A stretch of DNA of 64,000 nucleotides from Dinoroseobacter sp049801095 (GTDB lineage: Bacteria > Pseudomonadota > Alphaproteobacteria > Rhodobacterales > Rhodobacteraceae). The notes under the pieces were generated by a model. The model saw nothing but the letters and a program-made list of their open reading frames with translations. It was not told the origin of the DNA and searched no databases. Both the position numbers and the translations under genes were made by a program. Positions 16,377 to 25,376 of this stretch are shown piece after piece. Location: contig NZ_JBNAGH010000001.1 in assembly GCF_049801095.1 (NCBI RefSeq), forward strand, positions 434,001 to 498,000, read 5' to 3'. Positions within the stretch are counted from its first letter, which is position 1. Each line of letters opens with the position of its first letter.

Positions 16377-19300
16377 CTACTCGGCGGGTTGTCCCTGCAA
16401 GCTTGGCGACACGCCCTCCTCCGGCTCCGGCGCCACGAGGCAGAGCCGCAAAAGCGGCGGCACCGTCAGCAGCGTGAGAAAGGCCGACATCGACAGCCCG
16501 CCAACCACAACCGCTCCCAAGCCACGATAGAGCTCGGAGCCCTCGCCCGGGAACACCACGAGCGGCAGCATCCCCATGATGCTCGTGAGCGTCGACATGA
16601 AGATCGGGCGGATCCGGTTCTGGGTCGCCTCTTCGATCGCATCGATCGGCGTCATCCCTTCCTCGCGCAGATGGTAGAGCGACTGGTGCACGATCAGGAT
16701 CGCATTGTTCACCACGATCCCCACCAGAATGATAAAGCCGAGCAAGGTCAGCATATCCAGGGGCTGGGTCTGGAACATGTTCAACAGCGCGAGCCCCCCG
16801 ACCCCGCCCGCCGCCGCCACGGGCACAGAGACCAGTATGACCAGCGGCAAGACAAAGCTCTCGAACAGGATCGCCATCACGAGAAACACGATGACCAGCG
16901 CCACCACGAGGTTGATCTGGATCGCCTCCCAGGTCTGGCTGAGCTGATCCGCCGTCCCCGACACGCTGAGCCGGATGCCCGGCGGCACGCCCTGATCCTC
17001 CAGCACCGCGACCACCTGCGTCTCCAGCATTTCCACCGCCGTCTCCAGCGGCAGCGCGTCCGAGGGCCGAACCTCCAGCGTCACGGTGCGCAGCCGATCC
17101 CGGTGGCGGATCTCGGTCGGACCTGCGGTCACCACCACATCCGCCAGCGCGGATACAGGCACGATCCGGCCCGAGGGCGTGACCACCGGATAGGCGCCCA
17201 CATCCTGTGTCCGGAACCCGGCAGCGAGGGACGTGTCCCCCTTCAGCACGAGGTTCAACCGGTCCGCCCCTTCGGTGATCTCCGCCACGCGGAGCCCGTC
17301 ATTATACGCATCCACCGTGGCCGCAAGCGCCCCCGCATCCACGCCCGCATCCGCCAGCCGCAGCCGATTCGGGACAAGCCGGACCTCCGGCGCGCCCAGC
17401 TCCAACCCCGGGATCGGGCGGAATTGATGCCCTTCCGAGCGGGGCAATAGCCCCGCGACGAGCCCAGCGGCGCGCCCGGCCACCCCGAGGATCTGCTCCA
17501 GATCCTGGCCCGAGACATTGAGCTCGATGGTCCGTCCCCCACCGACCCCACGCCCGAAGAGCGAGGGCTGGGTCATGAAGCCAAACGTGCCCGGCTCGGC
17601 AAAGATCGGTCCCGACAGGAGCGGGATCAGTTCCGCCACCCGGGGCCCATCGAGCGCGGTGGCCCCGACAAAGGAATTGCCCGGGGTCGCGACGAAGAAG
17701 AAGTTCTCGATGGTCGGCCCGCCCTCGGGCGTCTCAAGCTCGGGTGCGGCCTCCCACATGGGCTGGGCAGCGCGTTCGATCCGTTCGGCAATCGTCTCGG
17801 TCGTATCGAGATTATACCCAGGTGGCGGGATGATCAGGCCGAAAACGAGGTTTCGGTTGCCCTCGGGCAGGTACTCGAGCCGCGGCAGGAAGACGACCGT
17901 CGCCACCGCCGCCGCGCCGCCGATCAACGCGACCATGAGGATCCCGAGGAGACGGATCCGAACCGTCATTCGCACATACCACATCACCAGCGCCTTGAAG
18001 CCACGCGCCAGATGATCAATCCCCCAGAGCGGCAGCGTCGTCTGCTGCCCATCTTTCAGGAGCCGCTTGGCCAGCGCCGGGATGACCGTCACGGCCACGA
18101 CCAGCGAGAGCAGCACGGAGACCGAGATCGCCACGGCGATATCACGGAAAAGCTGCCCGGCTTCGAGCTCCATGATCAGGATCGGGACAAAGACCAGCAC
18201 TGTGGTCAGAGCGGAGACGAGGATCGCGCCCCAGACCTGGCGCGCGCCGTGATAGGCCGCCTCGGAGCGGGATTTTCCCTGCTCGCGCAGCCGGTAGATA
18301 TTCTCCAGCACCACGATGGCCGCATCCACGATCATGCCCACGGCAAAGGCGATACCGGCAAGGCTGACGACGTTGAGCGTCCGCCCCGTGGCGGCCATGG
18401 CCACGAACGTCGCCACGATGGAGACCGGGATTGCGAGGCTTACAACAAGCGTGGCGCGCGGGGATCGCAGGAAGATCAACAGGACCAGCGCCGCGAGCGC
18501 GCCCCCGATCCAGATGTTCTGCGTCACCAGATCAATCGCGCCCTCGATATAAATCGTCTCGTCATAGACCTGTTCCAGCAGCAACCCCTGAGCCGCCACC
18601 GGCCCCGCCTGCAACTCGCTCAGAACCCGGCGCACCTCGCCCATGGTCTCGATCACATTGGCCCCGCGCTCCCGCACGATGTTGAAGGCCAGACCGGACT
18701 CGCCCTTGAAGCGCAGCCGCGCCTGCGGCTCCCCGAAGGAAAACTGCACCCGCGCCACATCGCGCACCAGCACCCGGCCCAGCGTCCCCGTGGATGCCTC
18801 GGAGCGCAGGACCACGCCGCCGACACTCTCCACCGTGTCGAGCGATCCTTCCGCCCGCACCACGTAGCGGCGTTTGCCTTCCTCCACATCGCCCGCCGAC
18901 AGCGAGATATTCTCGGCCCGCAACCGCCCGACTACCTCGGGCACCGTAAGCCCGAACCGCGCCAGACGACGCGGGTCCACCACGATCTGCAACTCTCTGC
19001 TGACCCCGCCAAAGACGTTGACGGCCGAGACCCCCTCGATCCGTTCGATCCGGTCCTTGACCACGTCCTCCATGAAATCGCCATAGGTCGGCAAGGGGCG
19101 CTCCGCCGTGCCCGCATCGGTGACGATCACCCAGGCGATCGGGCTGTCATCATCGCCCGATGTATCCAGCGACGGCTCGCTCGCCTCGTCCGGATAATCG
19201 CCCACACGGTCGAGCCGGTTCGACACCAAAAGCAGCGTCTGGCTCATATCCGTGCCCGGCGAGAACTCCAGCGTGATCTCCCCCGATCCCGACTGGGAGC

Positions 19301-19547
19301 GCGAGGTCATGATGTCGAGCCCTTCGAGCCCGCGCAGGGCTTCTTCCTGCGGGTTGATGATCTCGCGTTCGATCTCGGCGGGGGCGGCGCCCGGCCATTG
19401 GGTCTCGACCACGACAACGGGTTTGCGCACATCCGGGGCCAGCTGGATCGGGATCCGCGACAGGGCGATCACCCCGAAGAGCACCGCCATGATCACCGCA
19501 GCGATCACCGCGATGGGCCGCTCGATGGCGAAACGAATGGGGTTCAT
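16377..19547 (-). CDS. RND-family efflux pump, inner-membrane permease subunit (HAE1-like)
   Basis: 1056 residues from ATG 19547 (MNPIRFAIERPIAV), with gaggaaggg upstream on its strand. Longer frames upstream lie inside the adaptor gene. TM1 is followed by IPIQLAPDVRKP and the large periplasmic domain (TQWPGAAPAEIEREI). The membrane motif GMIVDAAIVVLENIYRL in TM4 carries the aspartate of the proton relay. A second half begins near residue 530, and the C-terminus has the TM11-12 block IRPIFMSTLTSIMGMLPL. Such pumps expel drugs or other amphiphiles. It pairs with the adaptor 13 bases upstream; no outer-membrane channel gene is nearby. Confidence 0.93.
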   Translation of the reverse strand: MNPIRFAIERPIAVIAAVIMAVLFGVIALSRIPIQLAPDVRKPVVVVETQWPGAAPAEIEREIINPQEEALRGLEGLDIMTSRSQSGSGEITLEFSPGTDMSQTLLLVSNRLDRVGDYPDEASEPSLDTSGDDDSPIAWVIVTDAGTAERPLPTYGDFMEDVVKDRIERIEGVSAVNVFGGVSRELQIVVDPRRLARFGLTVPEVVGRLRAENISLSAGDVEEGKRRYVVRAEGSLDTVESVGGVVLRSEASTGTLGRVLVRDVARVQFSFGEPQARLRFKGESGLAFNIVRERGANVIETMGEVRRVLSELQAGPVAAQGLLLEQVYDETIYIEGAIDLVTQNIWIGGALAALVLLIFLRSPRATLVVSLAIPVSIVATFVAMAATGRTLNVVSLAGIAFAVGMIVDAAIVVLENIYRLREQGKSRSEAAYHGARQVWGAILVSALTTVLVFVPILIMELEAGQLFRDIAVAISVSVLLSLVVAVTVIPALAKRLLKDGQQTTLPLWGIDHLARGFKALVMWYVRMTVRIRLLGILMVALIGGAAAVATVVFLPRLEYLPEGNRNLVFGLIIPPPGYNLDTTETIAERIERAAQPMWEAAPELETPEGGPTIENFFFVATPGNSFVGATALDGPRVAELIPLLSGPIFAEPGTFGFMTQPSLFGRGVGGGRTIELNVSGQDLEQILGVAGRAAGLVAGLLPRSEGHQFRPIPGLELGAPEVRLVPNRLRLADAGVDAGALAATVDAYNDGLRVAEITEGADRLNLVLKGDTSLAAGFRTQDVGAYPVVTPSGRIVPVSALADVVVTAGPTEIRHRDRLRTVTLEVRPSDALPLETAVEMLETQVVAVLEDQGVPPGIRLSVSGTADQLSQTWEAIQINLVVALVIVFLVMAILFESFVLPLVILVSVPVAAAGGVGGLALLNMFQTQPLDMLTLLGFIILVGIVVNNAILIVHQSLYHLREEGMTPIDAIEEATQNRIRPIFMSTLTSIMGMLPLVVFPGEGSELYRGLGAVVVGGLSMSAFLTLLTVPPLLRLCLVAPEPEEGVSPSLQGQPAE

Positions 19548-19560
19548 GACCGGCCCTTCC

Positions 19561-20691
19561 TCAGTTGGATTGTTGCCCGGGCGCGCCGCCGCCCATGGCC
19601 TGCAGCGCTTGTCCCGGGCGCAGGCGCTCATTGCCGCGCACGACCACTGCGTCGCCCTCGGCGAGCCCGCCCAGAACCTCGAACCGGTCCCCCATGGCCA
19701 CACCGATCTGCACCGGGCGCGGCTGTGCGACGCCCTCGGCATTCACGAAAACCGTCCAACCCTGCGCGCCCTGCACGAGCGCGTCCTTGGGTACGCTGAG
19801 CGCATCACGCGGCGGGCTGACCGGCACCATCAGGGTGATCGATTGGCCCACGGCGAGGGTCGCGCCGAGCATTGTGAAATCCCCCGACAGCCGCACGGGC
19901 CGGGTCCGTGTCGACAGGCTTTCGGTCGGCAGGATCGCCCGCACCTGCAGGTCCAGCGCGGTGCCGTCATCACTTTCTCCAGCGACTTGAACCCCGTCCG
20001 GGATGGCGGGCGCAAATTCAGCCGGAACCTGAGCTTCGACCTCTAAGGCACTGATATCAATTAACCGCGCCACAGGCGCCCCCACGGAAATGAATTGCCC
20101 CGGATCCGCCTCGACCGAGAGGACGACCCCCTCGAAGGGCGCTGTGATCCGCGCGCGCTCCAGCGTGTAGCGGGCCCGCGCCTCCGCCGCCTCGGCATTC
20201 AGAAGTCGCGCCTGAGCCTGATTGATCTGGCCTGTGGCCGCCGCCCGATCACTGGTGGCATCGTCAAAGCGCGCGGAGCTGAACGACGCCGTATCCCGGA
20301 GCCCCTCGGCCCGGTCCAGCGCGTCCTGCGCCCGGCGCAATTGCGCCTCGGCGATGGCGATGCCCGCACGCGCCTCTTCGATCTCGGCCAGGGCTTGCTT
20401 CAACTCGATCTGGGCCAGCTCGGTATCGAGCACGGCGAGGGTCGCCCCTGCCACCACAGTGTCGCCCACGAGCACCGCGACCTCATCGACGATCCCCGCG
20501 ACCCGGGCCGCCACTTCGCTGTCGCGCGACGCAACGATCTGGCCAAACACCGGCAGAGTTTCCGCCAGGGAGCGCCGCTCCACCACTTCGGTGACCACCG
20601 CCGCTGGGCGCCCTTGGGCCAGCACAGGGCCAACCGTCGCCAAGAGCGAAACACTCACGGCCAAATATCCACAAAACCTCAACAACGACAT
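19561..20691 (-). CDS. RND efflux periplasmic adaptor (HlyD/MFP family)
   Basis: 376 residues from ATG 20691 (MSLLRFCGYLAVSVSLLATV), giving a signal peptide cut near VLAQG. The lipoyl halves (GQIVASRDSEVAARVAGIVDEV and ITAPFEGVVLSVEADPGQ) flank a helical hairpin rich in Ala, Glu and Arg. They are followed by beta-barrel and membrane-proximal domains ending with ERLRPGQALQAM. It links the permease to an outer-membrane channel. It is the promoter-proximal gene of the pair. Its start faces the thiamin riboswitch region, so the 112 bases between them must hold both promoters. Confidence 0.92.
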   Translation of the reverse strand: MSLLRFCGYLAVSVSLLATVGPVLAQGRPAAVVTEVVERRSLAETLPVFGQIVASRDSEVAARVAGIVDEVAVLVGDTVVAGATLAVLDTELAQIELKQALAEIEEARAGIAIAEAQLRRAQDALDRAEGLRDTASFSSARFDDATSDRAAATGQINQAQARLLNAEAAEARARYTLERARITAPFEGVVLSVEADPGQFISVGAPVARLIDISALEVEAQVPAEFAPAIPDGVQVAGESDDGTALDLQVRAILPTESLSTRTRPVRLSGDFTMLGATLAVGQSITLMVPVSPPRDALSVPKDALVQGAQGWTVFVNAEGVAQPRPVQIGVAMGDRFEVLGGLAEGDAVVVRGNERLRPGQALQAMGGGAPGQQSN

Positions 20692-20803
20692 GGGCGGCAC
20701 TTTCCAAACGACTCCGGAGGCAGAGGGTAGCACGTCTGCTGCAGGTGCAAAGGGAGATCCTCCTTGCACTCGATCAAATTCGCGCCTAGGTCTGGGGCAC
20801 TTA

Positions 20804-20888
20804 CCGTTGGGGTGCCCGGGTTCGGGCTGAGAGACGCTGTGCGTCAACCCATGGAACCTGATCCGGGCAATACCGGCGGAGGGAACGG
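20804..20888 (+). ncRNA. TPP (thi-box) riboswitch
   Basis: Conserved blocks are visible in order: GGGGTGCC, GGGCTGAGA, ACCC, then GAACCTGATCCGGGCAATACC and GCGGAGGGAA. P1 closes by ccgtt (20804-20808) pairing with aacgg (20884-20888). It lies 75 bases before thiD and senses thiamin diphosphate, which lowers expression of the operon. A possible promoter, TTGCAC at 20764 and TAGGTC at 20787 with 17-base spacing, is weak. No terminator hairpin with a T-run follows, so control of translation initiation is more likely than termination (inference). Confidence 0.96.
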
Positions 20889-20963
20889 TTCGCGCATCGC
20901 GGCAAGATGCAGAGCGCCCCCAATCCCCTCAAGCCGGAACGGCCCGCCAAGACGAGGCGTGCG

Positions 20964-21761
20964 ATGGCGACCGCATTGACAATAGCAGGCTCGGATTCCG
21001 GCGGCGGCGCGGGGATCCAGGCGGATCTCAAGGCCTTCTCCGCGCGGGGCGTCTATGGCGCGAGCGTGATCACCGCGCTGACGGCGCAGAACACGCGCGC
21101 GGTCACAGCCGTGGAGATCACGCCGGTCGCGATGATCCGGGCCCAGATGGCAGCGGTCTTCGACGATATCGCCGTGGATGCGGTCAAGATCGGCATGCTC
21201 GGCACGCCCGAGGTGATCGCCGCCGTGGCCGAGGGGTTGGCCGGGTTTGACGGGCCCGTAGTGCTCGACCCGGTGATGGTCGCGAAATCCGGGGATGCGC
21301 TTCTGGCGGCAGAGGCCGAAGCGGCGCTCGCCGAACAGCTCCTGCCGCGCGCCACCGTGCTGACCCCGAACCTGCCTGAGGCAGCGCGCCTCTTGGGGCG
21401 TGCGGAGAGCGACGAACCCGCCGCCATGCTGGAGGCCGGGCACGCCTTGCGCGCCATGGGCCCCGCGGCGGTTCTGATGAAGGGCGGACATGGGCGCGGC
21501 GAGACCTGTGTGGATCTGCTGATCGATGGCGAGGCCGAACCCTTGCGGCTCGAGGCCCAGCGCATTGCAACGCGCAACACCCATGGCACCGGCTGCACGC
21601 TCTCAGCCTCCATCGCCGCGGAACTGGCCAAGGGCGCAGCTTTGCGGCCGACGGTCACCGCGGCCCATACCTACCTGCAAGGGGCGATTGCAAAGGCCGA
21701 TAGCCTCGGGATCGGGCAAGGTCACGGGCCGGTGCACCATTTCCACGAGCTGTGGACATGA
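20964..21761 (+). CDS. thiD: Hydroxymethylpyrimidine/phosphomethylpyrimidine kinase
   Basis: 265 residues from ATG 20964 (MATALTIAGSD); an in-frame ATG at 20907 would add 19 unconserved residues. The family signatures are AGSDSGGGAGIQADLKAFSA near the N-terminus and THGTGCTLSASIAAELA near the C-terminus, a ribokinase-like anion hole. It phosphorylates HMP to HMP-P and then HMP-PP, the pyrimidine substrate of ThiE. It is the first gene after the TPP riboswitch. Its stop overlaps the thiO start (ATGA). Confidence 0.95.
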   Translation: MATALTIAGSDSGGGAGIQADLKAFSARGVYGASVITALTAQNTRAVTAVEITPVAMIRAQMAAVFDDIAVDAVKIGMLGTPEVIAAVAEGLAGFDGPVVLDPVMVAKSGDALLAAEAEAALAEQLLPRATVLTPNLPEAARLLGRAESDEPAAMLEAGHALRAMGPAAVLMKGGHGRGETCVDLLIDGEAEPLRLEAQRIATRNTHGTGCTLSASIAAELAKGAALRPTVTAAHTYLQGAIAKADSLGIGQGHGPVHHFHELWT

Positions 21762-22735
21762 CCGGTTTCGCGGTCCTTGGCGCCGGTGTGGCCGGCCTCT
21801 GCGTGGCGACCGAGCTGGCGGCGCGGGGGGCCCAGGTCACTCTGCACGACCCGGCAGGCGGGCCGGGCGCCCATGGCTGCTCCTGGTGGGCAGGGGGCAT
21901 GCTGGCGCCTTGGTGCGAATATGAGAATGCCGAAGAGCCGGTCCTCATTCATGGTCAAATGGCCCTCGATTGGTGGTCGGCCCGGACCGAGGTGACGCGG
22001 CGCGGCACGCTGGTGGTGGCCCATGCGCGCGACCGGTCCGATCTGGATCGCTTTGCCCGCCGCACCCATGGCCACGCTCCGGTCACGGGGGCTGAGATTG
22101 CAGCGCTTGAGCCCGATCTGGGCGCGCGCTTTCCGGCGGGCCTCTATTTCGAGGCCGAGGGGCATCTCGACCCGCGCCGGGCTCTGGTGGATCTGGCCGA
22201 GCGTCTCGAGGCCCAGGGCATATCCGTGCGTGACGACGCGCCCCCGCGAGGCGCGCAGATCGTGAATTGCACCGGTCTTGCGGCGCGGGACGCCCTGCCC
22301 GAGCTGCGCGGGGTCAAGGGGGAGATGCTGGTGATCCGCGCCCCGGATCTGACCCTCAGCCGCCCGGTCCGCCTTCTGCATCCGCGGATCCCGCTCTATA
22401 TCGTGCCGCGCGGCGACGGGGTTTACATGCTGGGCGCGACGATGATCGAGGCCGAGGATCGCGGTCGAATCTCGGCCCGCGCGATGCTGGAACTTCTGAG
22501 CGCGGCCTATGCCCTCAACCCCGCCTTTGCCGAAGCCGAAATTCTCGAGATCGGTACGGATCTGCGCCCCGCCTTTCCCGACAACCTGCCCCGCGTCACG
22601 CAAGAGGGCGGCGTCACCTACGTCAACGGCCTTTACCGCCACGGCTATCTGCTCGCGCCCGCCATGGCGCAGCAGGCAGCCCAGGCGCTGCTCGGCCCCA
22701 CCCCATCGGAGACTGCCCATGCAGCTTGTCATTAA
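21758..22735 (+). CDS. thiO: Glycine oxidase ThiO (FAD-dependent)
   Basis: 325 residues from ATG 21758, overlapping the thiD stop. The dinucleotide-binding motif is VLGAGVAGLCVATELAARG, followed by the DAO-fold signature region WWAGGMLAPWCEYE. C-terminally it has YVNGLYRHGYLLAPAMAQQ, typical of glycine and sarcosine oxidases. It oxidises glycine to iminoglycine, the nitrogen donor for thiazole formation by ThiG. It replaces ThiH in aerobic organisms, and no thiH is present in the operon. It overlaps thiS by 17 bases. Confidence 0.93.
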   Translation: MTGFAVLGAGVAGLCVATELAARGAQVTLHDPAGGPGAHGCSWWAGGMLAPWCEYENAEEPVLIHGQMALDWWSARTEVTRRGTLVVAHARDRSDLDRFARRTHGHAPVTGAEIAALEPDLGARFPAGLYFEAEGHLDPRRALVDLAERLEAQGISVRDDAPPRGAQIVNCTGLAARDALPELRGVKGEMLVIRAPDLTLSRPVRLLHPRIPLYIVPRGDGVYMLGATMIEAEDRGRISARAMLELLSAAYALNPAFAEAEILEIGTDLRPAFPDNLPRVTQEGGVTYVNGLYRHGYLLAPAMAQQAAQALLGPTPSETAHAACH

Positions 22736-22913
22736 CGGCACCGCAACCGAGGTCGCGGCCACGACGCTCGCGGACCTGCTGACCGAGCTCGGGCATACCG
22801 GCACCGTGGCGACCGCCCTGAACGAGAGCTTCGTGCCCGTGGGTGCGCGGGCGGGCCAGACCCTGTCCCCCGGCGACCGGATCGAGATCCTCGCGCCGAT
22901 GCAAGGGGGCTGA
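22719..22913 (+). CDS. thiS: Sulfur carrier protein ThiS
   Basis: 64 residues with the beta-grasp pattern and the essential C-terminal Gly-Gly (APMQGG at the end). ThiF adenylates this tail and it is then converted to a thiocarboxylate that delivers sulfur to ThiG. The ATG at 22719 lies inside the 3' end of thiO, in another frame, and the stop is 3 bases before thiG. Length and context make the assignment firm. Confidence 0.95.
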   Translation: MQLVINGTATEVAATTLADLLTELGHTGTVATALNESFVPVGARAGQTLSPGDRIEILAPMQGG

Positions 22914-22916
22914 GCC

Positions 22917-23711
22917 ATGCCCGATACGCCGACACCGACCACCAAGCCATTCTATGGCACGGCGCTCGCCCACCCCCTGATGCTGGGCACGGCGCAATAC
23001 CCTTCGCCTGCCATCCTTGCGGAGGCGTTCCGCGCGTCCGGCGCAGGAGTGGCGACCGTGTCTCTGCGCCGTGAGGGCGCGGGCGGCGCGGGCCAGACAT
23101 TTTGGGCGATGATCCGCGACCTTGGCGTCGCCGTGCTGCCCAACACCGCCGGATGCCATTCCGCGCGCGAGGCGATCACCACCGCTCAGATGGCCCGCGA
23201 GGTCTTTGCGACGGACTGGATCAAGCTGGAAGTGATCGGCAATACAGACACGCTGCAGCCGGATGTGTTCGAGCTGGTGGAGGCGACACGGATCCTCACG
23301 GAGGACGGCTTCAAGGTCTTTCCCTACTGCACCGAGGATCTGGTGGTGGCCGAGAAACTGCTTGCCGCAGGCGCCGAGGTGCTCATGCCCTGGGGCGCGC
23401 CGATCGGCACCGGGCTGGGGCTGAACAACCCCTACGGGCTGCGGACCCTGCGGGCGCGGTTTCCTGAGGTGCCGATGGTCGTGGATGCCGGGATCGGCCT
23501 GCCCTCCCACGCGGCGGCGGCCATGGAGATGGGCTATGACGCGGTTCTGTTGAATACCGCGGTGGCCAAGGCGGGCGATCCCGTCGCGATGGCCGTGGCC
23601 ATGGCCCGCGCGACCGAGGCTGGGGCCCTGGCCCGCGCGGCTGACCCGATGGAGGCGCGCGACATGGCCGCCCCCTCGACCCCCGTCATCGGACAGGCGT
23701 TTTTGTCATGA
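22917..23711 (+). CDS. thiG: Thiazole synthase
   Basis: 264 residues of a TIM-barrel protein. The Schiff-base lysine is in the conserved DWIKLEVIG block, and the phosphate-binding segments are MPWGAPIGTGLGLNN and MVVDAGIGLPSHAAAAME. It condenses deoxyxylulose phosphate, iminoglycine from ThiO and sulfur from ThiS-COSH into the thiazole phosphate. It starts 3 bases after thiS and ends within the thiE start (ATGA). The first 15 residues are proline/threonine rich and look like an extension. Confidence 0.95.
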   Translation: MPDTPTPTTKPFYGTALAHPLMLGTAQYPSPAILAEAFRASGAGVATVSLRREGAGGAGQTFWAMIRDLGVAVLPNTAGCHSAREAITTAQMAREVFATDWIKLEVIGNTDTLQPDVFELVEATRILTEDGFKVFPYCTEDLVVAEKLLAAGAEVLMPWGAPIGTGLGLNNPYGLRTLRARFPEVPMVVDAGIGLPSHAAAAMEMGYDAVLLNTAVAKAGDPVAMAVAMARATEAGALARAADPMEARDMAAPSTPVIGQAFLS

Positions 23712-24307
23712 GCGGTTTGCATCCCTTCTATCCGATCTTCGACCGGGCCGAGTGGTTGATCCGGCTCCTGCCCCTCGGGATCAAGCTGGTGCAGCTCCGG
23801 ATCAAGGACCAACCGCCCGAGGTGGTGCGGGCCGAGATCCGGGCGGCCAAAGGCCTGTGTGGCGAGCATGGCTGCACGCTGGTGGTGAATGACCATTGGC
23901 AGATCGCCATCGCCGAGGGCTGCGACTGGGTGCATCTGGGGCAGGAGGATCTGGATACCGCCGATCTGGCCGCGATCAAGGCCGCCGGGATCAAGCTGGG
24001 CCTGTCGACCCATGACGAGGCGGAGCTCGATCGGGCGCTGGCTTGTGAGCCGGATTACGTGGCGCTCGGGCCGATCTACCCGACGATCCTGAAGAAAATG
24101 AAATGGGAGCAGCAAGGGCTCGAGAAGCTTACCGACTGGCGCGCGCGGATCGGGGATCTGCCGCTCATTGCCATTGGCGGCATGACGCCGGAGCGGGGCA
24201 AGCTCGCGCTGGAGGCTGGAGCGGATGTGGTTTCCGCGGTGACGGATATCACCTTGAACGAGGATCCCGAAGGCCGGGTACGCACCTGGCTGGAGGCGCT
24301 GGGATGA
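23708..24307 (+). CDS. thiE: Thiamine phosphate synthase
   Basis: 199 residues, at the short end of the family. The conserved segments are LVQLRIKD (pyrophosphate site), LVVNDHWQIAIAEGCDWVHLGQEDLDT, GLSTHDEAELDRA, YVALGPIYPT and AIGGM. It joins HMP-PP and thiazole phosphate to give thiamin phosphate. Its start overlaps the thiG stop. Its own stop overlaps the start of a 36-codon ORF that leads into the thiF-like gene. Confidence 0.94.
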   Translation: MSGLHPFYPIFDRAEWLIRLLPLGIKLVQLRIKDQPPEVVRAEIRAAKGLCGEHGCTLVVNDHWQIAIAEGCDWVHLGQEDLDTADLAAIKAAGIKLGLSTHDEAELDRALACEPDYVALGPIYPTILKKMKWEQQGLEKLTDWRARIGDLPLIAIGGMTPERGKLALEAGADVVSAVTDITLNEDPEGRVRTWLEALG

Positions 24308-24414
24308 TCCCACGTCTGGTCCAGCGCCATGCCAAGCCCCGAGGCGCCGCCCGCATGCGCGCGGCGCGGACCCGCGGGATAGCGAGCCGTGCTCTGCAGG
24401 ACCTGACCCCATGA
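24304..24414 (+). CDS. 36-residue small ORF between thiE and thiF, coupled at both ends
   Basis: An ORF of 36 codons reads M-I-P-R-L-V-Q-R-H and ends L-Q-D-L-T-P. Its ATG overlaps the thiE stop and its TGA overlaps the thiF-like ATG, both as ATGA, exactly like the neighbouring annotated junctions. The peptide is very basic (nine Arg and one Lys) with no predicted membrane segment. I do not recognise it. It may be a real small protein, a device that keeps ribosomes running from thiE to thiF, or a chance ORF in a GC-rich gap. There is no other evidence of coding. Confidence 0.35.
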   Translation: MIPRLVQRHAKPRGAARMRAARTRGIASRALQDLTP

Positions 24415-25376
24415 CCCGCTACGCCCGTCAGATGCAGCTGCCCCAGGTTGGCGTGGCGGGGCAAGCAAAGCTTGCCGACGCCCATGCCCTGGTGATCGGC
24501 GCAGGCGGGCTCGGCGCGCCGGTGCTGAGCTACCTTGCGGGCGCGGGGTTGGGGCGGATCACGGTGATGGATGCGGACCGGGTCAGCCCGAGCAATCTGC
24601 ATCGTCAGACCCTGTTCACAGTGGACGATATCGGCGCGCCAAAGGCCAAGGTTGCCGCCGCACGCCTGCGCGCGCTCAATCCAGACTGTCATGTCAGCGC
24701 CGTGACGGAGACGTTTACGCCCAAGACCGGCCCGGCGGCGATCGCCGAGGCGGATATCGTACTGGATTGCGCGGACAGCTATGCGGCGAGCTACAGCGCG
24801 TCGGATCTTTGCGGGGCCACGCCCTTGATCACAGCCTCCGTCCTCGGCGCGGCGGGCTATGTTGCAGGCTGCTGCGGCAGCGCACCCACCTTGCGCGCGC
24901 TCTTCCCGGAACCGCCCGATAGCGCGGCGTCTTGTGCCACGGCGGGCGTCTTCGGCCCGGTGGTGGGCGCGCTCGGGTCGCTGCAGGCGCAGATGGCGCT
25001 GAGCGTGCTGCTGGGGCTCGCCCCTTCGCCGCTCGGGCAGGTCGTAACCCTCGACACCGGCGCCTGGCGCGTGGGCAGCTTTCGTTTTGACGACGCCCCT
25101 GAGCCCGACCGCGCCCTGCCCTTCATCGCGCCCAGCCAGATCACCCCCGAGGACACGGTGATCGAGCTGCGTCCCGAGGCCGAGGCCCCGCGCCCGGTCG
25201 CCGCCCATGCCCGTCGCATCGCGGCCCCGACCCCGGCGGATCTGCGCCCGGGGCATCGCACCGTTCTCGCCTGCACCTCCGGCCTGCGGGCCTGGCGCGC
25301 GGGCACCACCCTTTCTGACACCTGGCCCGGCGAGATTGTCCTCGCGGCCGATCCCCAACAGGAGACACCCACATGA
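24411..25376 (+). CDS. thiF: ThiF/MoeB/HesA-family adenylyltransferase for ThiS
   Basis: 321 residues. An E1-like Rossmann fold begins ALVIGAGGLGAPVLSYLAGAG, with the ATP-site aspartate in MDADRVSPSNLHRQTLF and the arginine in the same block. The catalytic-cysteine region SCATAGVFGPVVG follows. CCG in VAGCCGSAP may reflect a metal site, but a canonical CxxC pair is not seen clearly. After residue 250 a short rhodanese-like piece (TVLACTSGLRAWRAG) remains, much shorter than a full rhodanese domain. The position among thi genes makes ThiS adenylation the likely job. Confidence 0.88.
   Translation: MTRYARQMQLPQVGVAGQAKLADAHALVIGAGGLGAPVLSYLAGAGLGRITVMDADRVSPSNLHRQTLFTVDDIGAPKAKVAAARLRALNPDCHVSAVTETFTPKTGPAAIAEADIVLDCADSYAASYSASDLCGATPLITASVLGAAGYVAGCCGSAPTLRALFPEPPDSAASCATAGVFGPVVGALGSLQAQMALSVLLGLAPSPLGQVVTLDTGAWRVGSFRFDDAPEPDRALPFIAPSQITPEDTVIELRPEAEAPRPVAAHARRIAAPTPADLRPGHRTVLACTSGLRAWRAGTTLSDTWPGEIVLAADPQQETPT

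Noticed and set aside
18012..19799. A 595-codon plus-strand frame over the RND permease
   Set aside because: It is rich in Arg, His, Asp and Pro with no motifs and is antisense to a well-conserved transporter.
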